This document shows positions 1-8,909 of a DNA stretch of 64,000 nt, piece by piece. Numbering within the stretch: the stretch's first letter is position 1; every line of letters starts with the position of its first letter. The DNA lies in assembly GCA_900541395.1 (NCBI GenBank), contig UQJT01000006.1, positions 1 to 64,000 on the forward strand. The letters run 5' to 3'. The notes beneath the pieces are model-generated. The model saw only the letters and a list, made by a program, of their open reading frames with translations. It searched no databases and was not told where the DNA came from. The position numbers were made by a program, and so were the translations under genes. This DNA comes from an uncultured Desulfovibrio sp. Lineage in GTDB: Bacteria > Desulfobacterota > Desulfovibrionia > Desulfovibrionales > Desulfovibrionaceae.

Positions 1-6
1 TTTTTT

Positions 7-53
7 CAAGCAGAAGACGGCATACGAGATTTCTGCCTGTCTCGTGGGCTCGG
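7..53 (+). other. Illumina Nextera P7 adapter (assembly contamination)
   Basis: Bases 7-30 are the Illumina P7 flow-cell sequence, 31-38 (TTCTGCCT) have the form of an i7 index, and 39-53 (GTCTCGTGGGCTCGG) are the start of the Nextera read-2 adapter. The order and spacing are exactly those of a library adapter. The identification is from memory of the adapter, not from a search. The six T residues before it and the few bases after it may also be non-genomic. The contig ends here artificially. Confidence 0.97.
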
Positions 54-307
54 TATTTTTTGTGGTGTCCGGCGGCCGCCGGGGTTGAACGCCTTTTCAA
101 GAATGCGTGAACCCATCGCTCAACGGTCCGCAGCCTGCTCGCCGGACGGCGCATCCGTCGCTCCGGGCAGATTCAGGCGCACCCCACGCACCGGCCGGGG
201 CAGCCGCGCGTCGAACCTCCCCAACGCACGGTACACCCGCCGCGGCACGTGAGCCGGACAAACGGCCACACATAGCCCGATAGCGATATTCTGCCGACGA
301 TTCAGTT
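54..307. other. no recognisable gene; region downstream of the Fur-type gene
   Basis: GC-rich sequence between the adapter and the stop codon of the Fur-type gene. Open frames exist on both strands, but none resembles a known protein, has a convincing ribosome site or shows family motifs. A real gene cut by the contig end cannot be excluded. Confidence 0.5.
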
Positions 308-811
308 TCAGTTTTCTCCGCCGGAGGGCGCATCGTCGTCGCGGTCTCCGCAACCGGACGAGCCTCCGTTGTCTTCCACGCCCCGTCGACGACAGTCGGG
401 GCACAAACCGTAGAGATAATGCGCGTGGCCCAGCAGCCGATAACCATAGGAATCCGCCAATTCGCGCTGCAACACCTCAATGGCCTCGCTGTGCACTTCT
501 TCGGTTTTACCGCACTTCTGGCAGATAAGGTGATCGTGATGGGCCTTGGCGTCCACGGGCTCGAAGCGCGCCACGCCGTCGCCGAACTGCAGTTCCAAAG
601 CCAGTCCGGCCTCGCACAACAATTTGAGCGTACGGTATACCGTGGTCTGCCCCAGCCCCGGTTCACTGCGGCGCATGACGCCGTACAGTTCATCCAGTGT
701 ATGGTGGCCCTGCATGGCGAAAAATATTTCCGCGATGCGCAGCCTTTGTCGGGTCACATTCAGGCCCTGTTCGGCCATATAGCGCAAAAATTTATCCTGA
801 TAACTCGCCAT
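308..811 (-). CDS. fur: Fur-family metal-responsive repressor
   Basis: A 167-residue protein of the ferric uptake regulator family, a cytoplasmic dimeric DNA-binding repressor that senses a metal or peroxide. The N-terminal winged helix includes the recognition segment GLGQTTVYRTLKLL. The regulatory half carries the family metal site HHDHLICQKCGK and a second pair, CPDC, near residue 140, which would form the structural zinc site with CQKC. The last 20 residues are a low-complexity Asp/Gly tail beyond the family core. The start follows a GAGGG ribosome site and lies 22 bases after hslV, so it is probably the last gene of a cysS-protease-hslV-fur transcript. Fur, PerR and Zur cannot be told apart with certainty from these motifs; the symbol is the family default. 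Confidence 0.85.
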   Translation of the reverse strand: MASYQDKFLRYMAEQGLNVTRQRLRIAEIFFAMQGHHTLDELYGVMRRSEPGLGQTTVYRTLKLLCEAGLALELQFGDGVARFEPVDAKAHHDHLICQKCGKTEEVHSEAIEVLQRELADSYGYRLLGHAHYLYGLCPDCRRRGVEDNGGSSGCGDRDDDAPSGGEN

Positions 812-833
812 GCCGCCCTCATCGGAAGCCGCG

Positions 834-1376
834 CTATTCCGCGTCCAGCACTTCCAAGGTCAAATTGCCGTTGGTAAAAACGCAAATATCCGCCGCGATG
901 GCCATCGCTTCCCGCACCATATCGGCCGGGCTCATCTCGCCGTGCCGAAGAAGGGCGCGGGCGGCGGCCAGGGCGTAGGGCCCCCCCGAGCCGATGGCGG
1001 CCACGCCGTCATCGGGTTCAATAACATCCCCGGTACCGGTGAGAATGAGGGTGCGCTCCGCGTCCGCCACCAGCAACAGGGCTTCCAGCTTACGCAGATA
1101 TTTGTCTTTACGCCAGTCTTTGGCCATTTCCACGGCGGCGCGCAGCAGATTGCCTCCGCTTTCCTCCAGTTTGGCCTCGAAGCGTTCGAACAGCGTGAAC
1201 GCGTCGGCCGTGGCCCCGGCAAAGCCCGCCAGGACCCGCCCCTTATACAGACGGCGCACTTTACGCGCGGTGTGCTTCATAATCATGGTCTGCCCCATAG
1301 TCACCTGCCCGTCGCCGCCCAGGGCCACGCCTTTGGCGGTGCGCACGGCCAGTATGGTGGTGCCGCGAAGTTCCAT
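834..1376 (-). CDS. hslV: ATP-dependent protease peptidase subunit HslV
   Basis: A 180-residue N-terminal-nucleophile peptidase, the proteolytic double-hexamer core of the HslUV (ClpQY) protease, which degrades cytoplasmic proteins unfolded by the HslU ATPase. The sequence opens MELRG and then TTILAVR, so the catalytic Thr is at position 6. A five-residue propeptide would have to be removed, rather than Met alone as in E. coli. The family block [20 protein letters not shown] and a Gly-rich core follow. Length matches the family. The partner gene hslU is not beside it. The gene sits between the M48 protease gene and the Fur-type gene on the same strand. Confidence 0.95.
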   Translation of the reverse strand: MELRGTTILAVRTAKGVALGGDGQVTMGQTMIMKHTARKVRRLYKGRVLAGFAGATADAFTLFERFEAKLEESGGNLLRAAVEMAKDWRKDKYLRKLEALLLVADAERTLILTGTGDVIEPDDGVAAIGSGGPYALAAARALLRHGEMSPADMVREAMAIAADICVFTNGNLTLEVLDAE

Positions 1377-1418
1377 ATCGTATCCTTACGCTGTTTCCGA
1401 CCGGGGTCGGATGGGCCG

Positions 1419-2819
1419 CTAGCGTTGCGACCAGAGTTTTTGTCGGGTTTTATACAGTTCGTTGAACTTTTCCAGCTCGGCCCGATCCTCGGGAGTGCGG
1501 GCACCGCTTTTCGCCTTGTCCGACCAGTTTTTGGCCTTGCGCGCGTCGTTGGAATACACGGCGGCATAGGCCAGATGCAGGTAGCCTGAAAATTCCTGCC
1601 GACTTTTGCCCAGCGAACGACCGTAATAAGTATGTACCTCGGCATCTTCCGGCACGTAACGCAATACTTTGCGATAGGCGGCCTGGGCGCCCCGGCTGTC
1701 GCCCTCGTCGTCCAGAAGGCGGGCGTAGTAGAACAGGCCCATATAATCTTCGGGGTTGACGGCGAGGCATTGCTCCAACTGCTTACGGGCCACCCGGATA
1801 TCGCCCATGTTGTAATGGAAAATGCCCGCCTCGCGCAGCACGAGGGAATCCTGCGGAGCCAGCTCAAGCGCCCGTTGGAAACTTGCCTCGGCGTCCTTGA
1901 CGCGATTTTGCCGGGCTGCCAGCACGCCGAGTCCCATGTGGGTCATGGGATCGTTGCTGTCCCGGGCGGCGAATACCTGAGCCGCGTGTTGCGGGTCGCC
2001 GTACTGGGCCCAGATAAGGGTCTGAACCCGGCGGAAGCGGGTGTCGTCCTCGGGACGATTGCGCACCTCGGCGGGCATGGATTGCACGCGCGAGGCCATA
2101 GTCGCCAGCCGAGCCGTCAGATCCGGATGGGTGGACAGATACTCGGGGAAATCGGCTCCCCGGCCGTAGCTCAATTCCTGAATTTTGGAGAACGCGCCGC
2201 TCAATCCCTTGGGATTGTAACCCGCATCCACCAAATACCGAAGGCCGAACTGGTCGGCATCGTCTTCGTCGGCGCGGTTGTAACTGAGCATGGCGGCCGG
2301 TCCCGCCGCGGCCGAAGCCGCCATGGCCGCTTTGCCGACATTGCCGCCGCCCGCAAACGCACCGAGCAACATCCCGGCGATGCTGGCCAACGAAATGACC
2401 GACCCGCGCTCGATGCGATGCGCGATGTGCCGCTGGGTGACGTGGGCGATTTCATGCGACAGCACTCCGGCCAGTTCGGATTCATGCTTCAGGTTCTGCA
2501 GCAGGCCGGTGTGCACAAAGACGAATCCGCCGGGTACGGCAAAAGCGTTGAGCGAACTGTGAAGCATGACATTGGTCTGAAATTTGTAAGGCTGAGGAGG
2601 CAGCGTCGCCACGATACGATCCACTACGCTCTGCACGTACAGCTTGACTTCGGGATCTTCCACCAGAGGCATGGAAGATTTGACCAGCGCCTCAAACTCG
2701 CGTCCCACTTTCATTTCATCCGCCAGACCGAATTCCTTGAACAGAGCGGCGCGGACGGGCGCGGGCCCGATCAGCAGGCAGATCAGGCATAGCCAGACGA
2801 CGGGAACGCGCAATCGCAC
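1419..2819 (-). CDS. periplasmic M48 metalloprotease with TPR domain (BepA-like)
   Basis: 466 residues. An N-terminal signal peptide (hydrophobic residues 4-19, likely cut after VRA) is followed by an M48 zinc-peptidase domain with HEIAH at 122-126 and the third-ligand region NRADEDDAD near 181-189. The second half (about 270-450) is built of TPR-like helical pairs. This is the layout of BepA/YfgC, which assists or degrades stalled outer-membrane proteins such as LptD; that role is inferred from the architecture. Translation starts at a GTG preceded by AAGGAGG. It lies in the cysS-hslV-fur cluster, 42 bases before hslV. Confidence 0.9.
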   Translation of the reverse strand: MRLRVPVVWLCLICLLIGPAPVRAALFKEFGLADEMKVGREFEALVKSSMPLVEDPEVKLYVQSVVDRIVATLPPQPYKFQTNVMLHSSLNAFAVPGGFVFVHTGLLQNLKHESELAGVLSHEIAHVTQRHIAHRIERGSVISLASIAGMLLGAFAGGGNVGKAAMAASAAAGPAAMLSYNRADEDDADQFGLRYLVDAGYNPKGLSGAFSKIQELSYGRGADFPEYLSTHPDLTARLATMASRVQSMPAEVRNRPEDDTRFRRVQTLIWAQYGDPQHAAQVFAARDSNDPMTHMGLGVLAARQNRVKDAEASFQRALELAPQDSLVLREAGIFHYNMGDIRVARKQLEQCLAVNPEDYMGLFYYARLLDDEGDSRGAQAAYRKVLRYVPEDAEVHTYYGRSLGKSRQEFSGYLHLAYAAVYSNDARKAKNWSDKAKSGARTPEDRAELEKFNELYKTRQKLWSQR

Positions 2820-2915
2820 AGGGCCTCCTTGGCCTCGACAAAGCGGGAACGCGGCGCTCCCGCCCGGGCCGTTCCGATGGGCGGAACGACCGTCGGCGGC
2901 TTCAGGCCGCCGGGT

Positions 2916-4373
2916 TTACGAAATATCCCAAACGGGTCCCTCCGGGGTATCCCGTACCTGCACGCCCAAGGCGCTCAGAGCATCCCGGGCCGCGTCGGCT
3001 CGAGTGAAATCCTTGGCGGCGCGAGCCTCGGAACGCTCGGCCAGCAGGTTTTCCACCCGGGCCGTATCCAGCCCGAGACGCCCGGCGCGGGTATCGCGCA
3101 GTTCCCGCAAAAAAACCTCGGGACGAGCGCCGAACACGCCCAGCGTGGCGCTCCAGTCAGCCGCCGCGCGGGCGAATTTTTCCAGCAGTTCCGCCGCGCC
3201 CTGACAATTTTTCAGGGGCTTGTCCTCCAAGACACGGTTGACCAGACGCACGATGCCGAACACGTGACCCAGGGCGGCGGCGGTGTTAAAATCGTCGTCC
3301 ATAGCCTCGAAAAAGGCCCGGTTCAGGTCATCGAATTCTCGTGTCACCTCGTCGGGCAGCGTGCCAGGTTTCCAGGCGGCGCGCGCCCGGGCGCGTTCCG
3401 CCTCGGCCAAACACTCGTAAACGCGCTTCAAGCCGCGCTCGGCGTCGTCCATACCGTCGAAGCTGAAATCAATGGGGCTGCGGTAGTGCTTGCCGAGCAG
3501 AAAAAAGCGCAGAGTCTCGGGCTGCCGCTGTTCCAGAATGTCGCGTATGGTCTTGAAGTTGCCCAACGACTTGGACATCTTTTCCGAGTCGATCTGAACA
3601 AAACCGTTGTGCACCCAAAACCGGGCGAATTCCTTGCCGAGGGCGGCTTCGCTCTGAGCGATTTCGTTTTCGTGGTGGGGGAAAATCAAATCCTGCCCGC
3701 CTCCGTGGATATCCAGCGGCAGAGGCAGATTTTTTTCGCTCATGGCCGAACATTCGATGTGCCAGCCAGGGCGCCCCTGGCCCCAGGGGCTGTCCCAGAA
3801 AGGTTCGCCGGGCTTGGCGGCCTTCCACAGGGCGAAGTCCAACGGGTCTTCCTTTTCCTCGCCGGGCGCGACGCGCGCGCCGGAACGGAGATCGTCCACG
3901 TCCCGGCCCGACAGTTTGCCGTAGGCGGGAAAGGAACGCACGCGAAAATACACGTCGCCCGAAGGCGTGGCGTAGGCATGGCCGGTTTCGATGAGGCGGC
4001 GGCACAGATCGAGCATGACGGGTATATATTCGGTGGCGCGGGGCTCGATATCGGCCCGCTGCACATTGAGGCGATCCATGTCTTCATGGAAAGCGGCGAT
4101 ATAGGTTTCGGCTATTTCCGCGCTGCTCACGCCTTCGCGATTGGCACGGGCGATAATTTTATCGTCCACGTCCGTGAAGTTGCGGACAAAAGTCACGGTG
4201 TAGCCCTTATGCCGCAGATAGCGCGCCAGCACGTCGAAGACCACGGCCGAACGGGCATGGCCGATGTGGCTGTAGTCGTAGGCCGTGATCCCGCAGGCGT
4301 ACATGCCCACCCGGCCGGACCGCAACGGTTCGAAAACTTCCTTGCGGCGCGTCATCGTATTGTACAGTTGCAT
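2916..4373 (-). CDS. cysS: cysteinyl-tRNA synthetase
   Basis: 485-residue class I aminoacyl-tRNA synthetase that charges tRNA-Cys. The class signatures are HIGH at 36-39 and KMSKS near residue 265. Zinc-ligand Cys27 (YACGITAY) and the HIECSAMS segment fit the active-site zinc that selects cysteine. The frame stays open 46 codons further upstream, but I chose the ATG at 4371-4373. It gives the canonical N-terminus MQLYNTMTRR and has GGAG at 4379-4382. It is probably the first gene of the cluster running to the Fur-type gene. The accessory island begins directly upstream. Confidence 0.96.
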   Translation of the reverse strand: MQLYNTMTRRKEVFEPLRSGRVGMYACGITAYDYSHIGHARSAVVFDVLARYLRHKGYTVTFVRNFTDVDDKIIARANREGVSSAEIAETYIAAFHEDMDRLNVQRADIEPRATEYIPVMLDLCRRLIETGHAYATPSGDVYFRVRSFPAYGKLSGRDVDDLRSGARVAPGEEKEDPLDFALWKAAKPGEPFWDSPWGQGRPGWHIECSAMSEKNLPLPLDIHGGGQDLIFPHHENEIAQSEAALGKEFARFWVHNGFVQIDSEKMSKSLGNFKTIRDILEQRQPETLRFFLLGKHYRSPIDFSFDGMDDAERGLKRVYECLAEAERARARAAWKPGTLPDEVTREFDDLNRAFFEAMDDDFNTAAALGHVFGIVRLVNRVLEDKPLKNCQGAAELLEKFARAAADWSATLGVFGARPEVFLRELRDTRAGRLGLDTARVENLLAERSEARAAKDFTRADAARDALSALGVQVRDTPEGPVWDIS

Positions 4374-4533
4374 GGGTACTCCAGAAGAGAAAGAACGGGG
4401 AGGGAAGGAAACTTGGGAAAAATGCCTTCTCCCATACCCCCGTCCTTCCCGGCTTTTCCACAGGGGGCAGTACGCGCGCCCGGAGAAGCCGCTCTCCGGT
4501 CTCGATGCCATTGCTGATTTTAATAAAGCACAT

Positions 4534-4555
4534 CCGGCACTTCGTCCAGTGCCGG
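4534..4555. repeat. 8-bp perfect hairpin upstream of cysS
   Basis: CCGGCACT (4534-4541) and AGTGCCGG (4548-4555) are perfect inverted repeats around a 6-base loop. No uridine run follows on either strand, so it is a weak terminator at best. It lies between the island's IS remnant and cysS. Confidence 0.45.
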
Positions 4556-4592
4556 ACTTCCGAAGGCCGCCAGTCGTACGGGGAGGGCCCCA

Positions 4593-4611
4593 GGGGCTGT
4601 CTCTAAATTGC
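4593..4611 (-). mobile_element. probable terminal end of an IS5-type element
   Basis: The stretch GGGGCTGTCTCTAAATTG directly follows the stop codon of the transposase remnant, read on the minus strand, where an IS terminal inverted repeat would be expected. No matching opposite end was found in the window, so only one end survives. Confidence 0.4.
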
Positions 4612-4830
4612 TTATTGTAGCCAAATGAGGCATGCGACGAGTATAACAGATGCCTTAAACGTTATGGCAAGTTTATCATATCGAGCGGCAACTCGGCGGA
4701 ATGATTTTAGCTTGGCAAAGAAACATTCAACAAGATGCCGCTCTTTATACGCATGTATAGTTGATGTTTGTGTTATTTTATATTTATTTGAAATAACAGG
4801 ATAAAATTTTTTAAAATATTTTTGATGCCC
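4612..4830 (-). pseudogene. C-terminal remnant of an IS5-family transposase
   Basis: An open stretch of 72 codons plus a TAA stop, with no start. It reads PVISNKYKI, then ERHLVECFFAKLKSFRRVA, then ARYDKLA and LIWLQ. This is the typical C-terminus of IS5-group DDE transposases. The E of VECFFAKLK is the catalytic glutamate, and the RYDKLA...IWL tail is diagnostic. The frame is interrupted by a stop upstream of position 4830, so the element is dead. Base composition is much more AT-rich than cysS. It marks the left edge of the restriction-modification island. Confidence 0.75.
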
Positions 4831-5082
4831 GGAAATCTATCCGTAAAAAAAGGAGATAGGAATGAGTCTTCCCGGATTGCATGGGATAAGCTGTTCTTCT
4901 CAGGTATCATCCATTGGATACCCCGCAGCTTTCCTATTGTTCGGTCTGTTTATCTTTCGGACATTTTGGACTACACTGGCAAACAGAGGGAATCCGATTA
5001 GATGAGGATGCCCCGTCTGTGACAAATGCTGCAATCCTATGCTTCTGAATTTGTCTGAACTGAAACTTTAGGAAACGACTGT
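4831..5082. other. AT-rich spacer before hsdM, no gene seen
   Basis: Stops in all frames and no family motif. It may contain more degraded IS sequence, since it lies upstream of the transposase fragment, but I could not recognise it. The hsdM ribosome site (TTTAGGAAACG) is at its right end. The hsdM promoter is presumably here but I could not place it. Confidence 0.5.
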
Positions 5083-7632
5083 ATGAACAAGCAACAGCTT
5101 GCGGCCAAGATATGGGAATCAGCGAATAAAATGCGTTCCAAAATTGAGGCTAACGAATATAAGGACTATATTCTTGGTTTTATATTTTATAAGTTTCTTT
5201 CTGATAAAGAAGTTCAGTTTTTGAAAAAAAACGAGTGGACTGATGAATATATTGTTGATCTGAATGAAGATGATGCAGAGTCCGTGCAGATGGTTCGGCA
5301 AAATATTGGCTATTTCATAGCCTATGATGGGCTTTTTTCCACATGGATAGCCAAAGGTATGGATTTTACCGCTTCTGACGTAACGGATGCCATTTCCGCT
5401 TTTAATCGAAACATCAATCCCCATCACAAAAAAGTATTTGAGGGTATTTTCAAAACGCTGGAAACCGGTCTTTCCAAGTTGGGGGAAACTTCCGGGGCAC
5501 GAACGAAAGCCATCCGCGATCTGATTTATCTGATAAAAGACATTCCCATGGATGGCCGACAGGATTATGATGTTCTTGGTTTCATTTATGAATATCTGAT
5601 AAGCAACTTTGCGGCGAATGCCGGGAAAAAGGCGGGCGAGTTCTACACGCCGCATGAAGTCTCGCTGCTCATGTCAGAAATTGTGGCGCATCATCTGAAG
5701 GGAAGAAGTGCGATAAAAATTTACGATCCGACAAGCGGTTCCGGATCATTACTGATCAATATCGGAAAAAGTACGGCCCGCTATGTGGGCAGTGAAGATC
5801 ACATTCAATACTACGCACAAGAGCTGAAAGAAAACACCTACAACCTGACACGCATGAATCTTGTCATGCGCGGTATTCTGCCGGACAATATTTTTACTCG
5901 CAACGGCGATACGCTGGAAGATGACTGGCCGTATTTTGATGAAAATGACCCGGTAAATACCTATAATCCACTCTATGTGGATGCCGTAGTCTCCAATCCC
6001 CCCTATTCTCAAGCATGGAATCCATCGGACAAGGAAAACGACGCGCGCTATGCCTCGTTCGGTCTGGCTCCACGAGGCAAGGCTGATTACGCCTTTCTGC
6101 TGCATGATTTGTATCATCTGAAGCCGGACGGCATTATGACCATTGTTTTGCCTCATGGGGTTCTTTTTCGCGGCGGCGAAGAGGGGAATATCCGTAAGAA
6201 TCTGATTGAACAGAATCATATAGATGCCATTATCGGCCTTCCGGCCAACATTTTTTTCGGAACGGGCATTCCCACCATTATCATGGTATTGAGGCAAAAA
6301 AGAGAAAATACGGATATCCTCGTTATCGACGCCTCCAAGAGGTTCGCCAAGCAGGGAAAGAACAACGTTCTGCGTGCCTGTGACATCAAAAAGATAGTGG
6401 ATACAGTCACACAGCGAACCTCGGTGGATAAGTTTTCCCGCGTCGTCAGTCGTGAGGAAATCCGTGGGAATGAGTATAATCTGAATATTCCCCGTTATGT
6501 GGATTCTTCCGAAGAAACGGAAAGCTGGGATATCTGGGCTACCATGTTCGGCGGCATTCCTGATTTGGAACTTGCCGGATTGCGCGATTATTGGGCCGCT
6601 TTCCCATCGCTCAAGGAATCGCTGTTCCGGCCTCTGAATGACGCCTATTATGAATTGAAGGTTGAAAAACTGAAAGATGCCGTTCTCGGCCATCCGGACG
6701 TTACAGCCTTTACCGACCGATATGCCAGAGCATTCGCCACGTTTCCCGATTTTCTGAACACGGAACTGCTGAGCAGGATGGAGACTGTGAATACGGCGCG
6801 TACGGAAAATGTTCTCAGCGAGGATATTTTCAGTCGGTTGCGCCCGCTTCCGCTGATTGACCCGTATGAGGCGTATCAGCTTCTCGACAATCGCTGGAAC
6901 GACATTGCCGTTGACCTTGAAATCCTTCAGACCGAAGGCCTTGCCGCCGCGCGGCAGGTTGACCCGCGCATGGTCGTCAGGAAGAAGGACAACAGGGATG
7001 TGGAAGTGCAGGATGGCTGGCAGGGGCATGTCATTCCCTTTGAACTGGTGCAGGCTTGTCTGTTGGCGGATAAACTGCAAGCCCTGAAAGAGGAAGAGGA
7101 AAGGCTGGCCGATTTTGCCGGACAATATGAAGAATTGTTGAATGAATTAAGCGAGGAGGACAGGGAGCGGCCCTTTGTCAACGAGGACGCCTTTGTCCCT
7201 GCCGAGGTGAAAAAGTCGCTCAAGGCCGGAGAGCTGGACGAGGCGACGCTTGCCGTCCTCAAAAAAGTGGACGCGCTGATCAGCAGGGAAAAAAGCCTCA
7301 AAAAGAAAATCAAGGAAGACTCCGTCGCACTGCACATGCAAACAAAGCATGTCATGGAGAATTTCAGTGACGAGCAGATATTTGACTTGCTGCGGCGCAA
7401 GTGGATAACGCCCCTTGTTGAAGACCTGAACGACCTGCCTCTGAGTGTGGTCCGCAGATTGATTGCCCGACTTGAAGTACTGTGTGCGAAGTATGAGATG
7501 ACCTTTGCCGGGGTGGACAGTGAAATTGATGAAACGGAAACGGCGCTCAATGGACTGATTGATGAACTGACCGGAAATGCTTTTGATATACAGGGCCTTG
7601 CGGAACTGAAAAAGCTGCTGGGAGGCGAATAG
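5083..7632 (+). CDS. hsdM: type I restriction-modification methyltransferase subunit HsdM, C-terminally extended
   Basis: 849-residue N6-adenine methyltransferase subunit of a type I system. With HsdS it methylates the recognition site; with HsdR it forms the restriction complex. Residues 1-150 form the HsdM N-terminal helical domain. SAM-binding motif I (DPTSGSGSLL) is near 215-224 and the catalytic motif NPPY is at 305-308. The methyltransferase core ends near 500. A further 350 residues, rich in charged helices with likely coiled coil near 660-780, are absent from the classical enzymes of about 520-530 residues. The gene is complete and ends one base before hsdS. Composition is AT-richer than the core genome, suggesting acquisition by transfer. 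Confidence 0.95.
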   Translation: MNKQQLAAKIWESANKMRSKIEANEYKDYILGFIFYKFLSDKEVQFLKKNEWTDEYIVDLNEDDAESVQMVRQNIGYFIAYDGLFSTWIAKGMDFTASDVTDAISAFNRNINPHHKKVFEGIFKTLETGLSKLGETSGARTKAIRDLIYLIKDIPMDGRQDYDVLGFIYEYLISNFAANAGKKAGEFYTPHEVSLLMSEIVAHHLKGRSAIKIYDPTSGSGSLLINIGKSTARYVGSEDHIQYYAQELKENTYNLTRMNLVMRGILPDNIFTRNGDTLEDDWPYFDENDPVNTYNPLYVDAVVSNPPYSQAWNPSDKENDARYASFGLAPRGKADYAFLLHDLYHLKPDGIMTIVLPHGVLFRGGEEGNIRKNLIEQNHIDAIIGLPANIFFGTGIPTIIMVLRQKRENTDILVIDASKRFAKQGKNNVLRACDIKKIVDTVTQRTSVDKFSRVVSREEIRGNEYNLNIPRYVDSSEETESWDIWATMFGGIPDLELAGLRDYWAAFPSLKESLFRPLNDAYYELKVEKLKDAVLGHPDVTAFTDRYARAFATFPDFLNTELLSRMETVNTARTENVLSEDIFSRLRPLPLIDPYEAYQLLDNRWNDIAVDLEILQTEGLAAARQVDPRMVVRKKDNRDVEVQDGWQGHVIPFELVQACLLADKLQALKEEEERLADFAGQYEELLNELSEEDRERPFVNEDAFVPAEVKKSLKAGELDEATLAVLKKVDALISREKSLKKKIKEDSVALHMQTKHVMENFSDEQIFDLLRRKWITPLVEDLNDLPLSVVRRLIARLEVLCAKYEMTFAGVDSEIDETETALNGLIDELTGNAFDIQGLAELKKLLGGE

Positions 7633-7633
7633 T

Positions 7634-8899
7634 ATGTCCGAACATGCCGGAAAACCTGAGATTCGCTTCGCCGGATTTACGGAAACTTGGGAACAGCGTA
7701 AGTTGGGGGATGTAGCTGATATTGTAGGAGGAGGGACCCCCAGTACAAATAACCCTTCCTATTGGAATGGGGATATTGATTGGTACGCTCCAGCAGAAAT
7801 TGGCGAACAGATTTTTTTAACCGGAAGTCAAAAGAAAATAACTGTAACAGGCTTACAAAAAAGCTCGGCGACTATCCTACCTGTCGGCAGCGTTTTGTTC
7901 ACCTCTCGTGCAGGTATTGGAAATACTGCGATTTTGGCGAAGCAAGGCGCGACAAATCAGGGCTTTCAATCCATTGTACCCGATTCCAAAATTGTTGACT
8001 CTTACTTCATTTTTTCACGTACCCATGAGCTAAAAAAATATGCTGAGATTGTTGGCGCAGGCTCTACGTTTACCGAAGTGTCAGGAAAACAGATGGCGAG
8101 AATGCCTATCCTGATGCCAAAAATTGACGAGCAAGTCCGCATCGGCACCTTCTTCCGTCACCTCGACCACCTTGTCACCCTTCATCAGCGTAAGCGCGGA
8201 CGCCTTGAAAACATCAAAAAAGCGATGCTTGAAAAAATGTTCCCGAAAAATGGGTCTGACGCACCGGAGATTCGTTTCGCCGGATTTACGGAAGCTTGGG
8301 AACAGCGTAAGCTGGGGGAGTTAGCGGAGTTTCTGCCAAATAATACGTTTTCACGAGCTGAACTTTCTGAAAATGGCAGGATACAGAATATCCATTATGG
8401 CGATGTGTTGATAAAATTTGGAGAGGTGCTTGATGTCGCCAATGAACAGCTTCCATTCGTAGCAAAAACAAAAAAAATTAATAAAATTCGTGAATTAAAA
8501 CTTGAAAATGGCGACATAGTATTTGCTGATGCCGCTGAAGATAAAACTGTCGGTAAGTGCACAGAATTGTTTAATATTATTGATAAAATTGTGATTAGTG
8601 GCCTCCATACCATACCATGTCGGCCCCAAATTGCCTTCGCGACAGCCTATCTTGGATACTTTTTCAATTCTCCATGCTATCGGACTCAACTTTTACCATT
8701 AATGCAAGGCATTAAAGTTTTGTCACTATCTAAAACCGCACTGTTACAGACTGATATCTTTTATCCAAAAGACCAATCTGAGCAAGCCCGGATCGGCACA
8801 TTCTTCCGTCACCTCGACCGCCTTATCACCCTTCATCAGCGTAAGGTTGCATTGCTGCAAAATATCAAGAAAGCCTGCCTTGAAAAGATGTTCGTATAG
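7634..8899 (+). CDS. hsdS: type I restriction-modification specificity subunit HsdS
   Basis: 421 residues with the classical two-fold design. There are two variable target-recognition domains (about 20-160 and 225-385). Each is preceded by RFAGFTETWEQRKLG or RFAGFTEAWEQRKLG and followed by a conserved helix (RIGTFFRHLDHLVTLHQRK and RIGTFFRHLDRLITLHQRK). These helices set the spacing between the two half-sites. Each domain reads one half of a bipartite DNA target; the target cannot be predicted here. Translation probably couples to hsdM, with the ribosome site GGGAGG inside the end of hsdM. The conserved blocks are also direct DNA repeats, annotated separately. Confidence 0.95.
   Translation: MSEHAGKPEIRFAGFTETWEQRKLGDVADIVGGGTPSTNNPSYWNGDIDWYAPAEIGEQIFLTGSQKKITVTGLQKSSATILPVGSVLFTSRAGIGNTAILAKQGATNQGFQSIVPDSKIVDSYFIFSRTHELKKYAEIVGAGSTFTEVSGKQMARMPILMPKIDEQVRIGTFFRHLDHLVTLHQRKRGRLENIKKAMLEKMFPKNGSDAPEIRFAGFTEAWEQRKLGELAEFLPNNTFSRAELSENGRIQNIHYGDVLIKFGEVLDVANEQLPFVAKTKKINKIRELKLENGDIVFADAAEDKTVGKCTELFNIIDKIVISGLHTIPCRPQIAFATAYLGYFFNSPCYRTQLLPLMQGIKVLSLSKTALLQTDIFYPKDQSEQARIGTFFRHLDRLITLHQRKVALLQNIKKACLEKMFV
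7661..7710 (+). repeat. hsdS direct repeat A, copy 1
   Basis: A 50-base block encoding the IRFAGFTETWEQRKLG segment. It matches 8270-8319 with three differences by direct comparison. A short core (TGGGAACAGCGT) recurs at 12777-12788 in the decayed cassette. Such blocks are known crossover points for exchanging recognition domains. Confidence 0.9.
8141..8194 (+). repeat. hsdS direct repeat B, copy 1
   Basis: A 54-base block encoding RIGTFFRHLDHLVTLHQRK. It recurs almost unchanged at 8792-8845 and, more diverged, at 13182-13235. Confidence 0.9.
8270..8319 (+). repeat. hsdS direct repeat A, copy 2
   Basis: Second copy of the block at 7661-7710, same orientation, opening the second recognition domain. 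Confidence 0.9.
8792..8845 (+). repeat. hsdS direct repeat B, copy 2
   Basis: Second copy of the block at 8141-8194, closing the second recognition domain. A third, diverged copy closes the decayed cassette at 13182-13235. Confidence 0.9.
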
Positions 8900-8909
8900 G
8901 GGAAGCCTT

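Noticed and set aside
120..404. A minus-strand Arg-rich frame overlapping the end of the Fur-type gene
   Set aside because: No similarity I can recognise, low-complexity Arg-rich start, and it overlaps a clear gene. It could still be a truncated real gene near the contig end.
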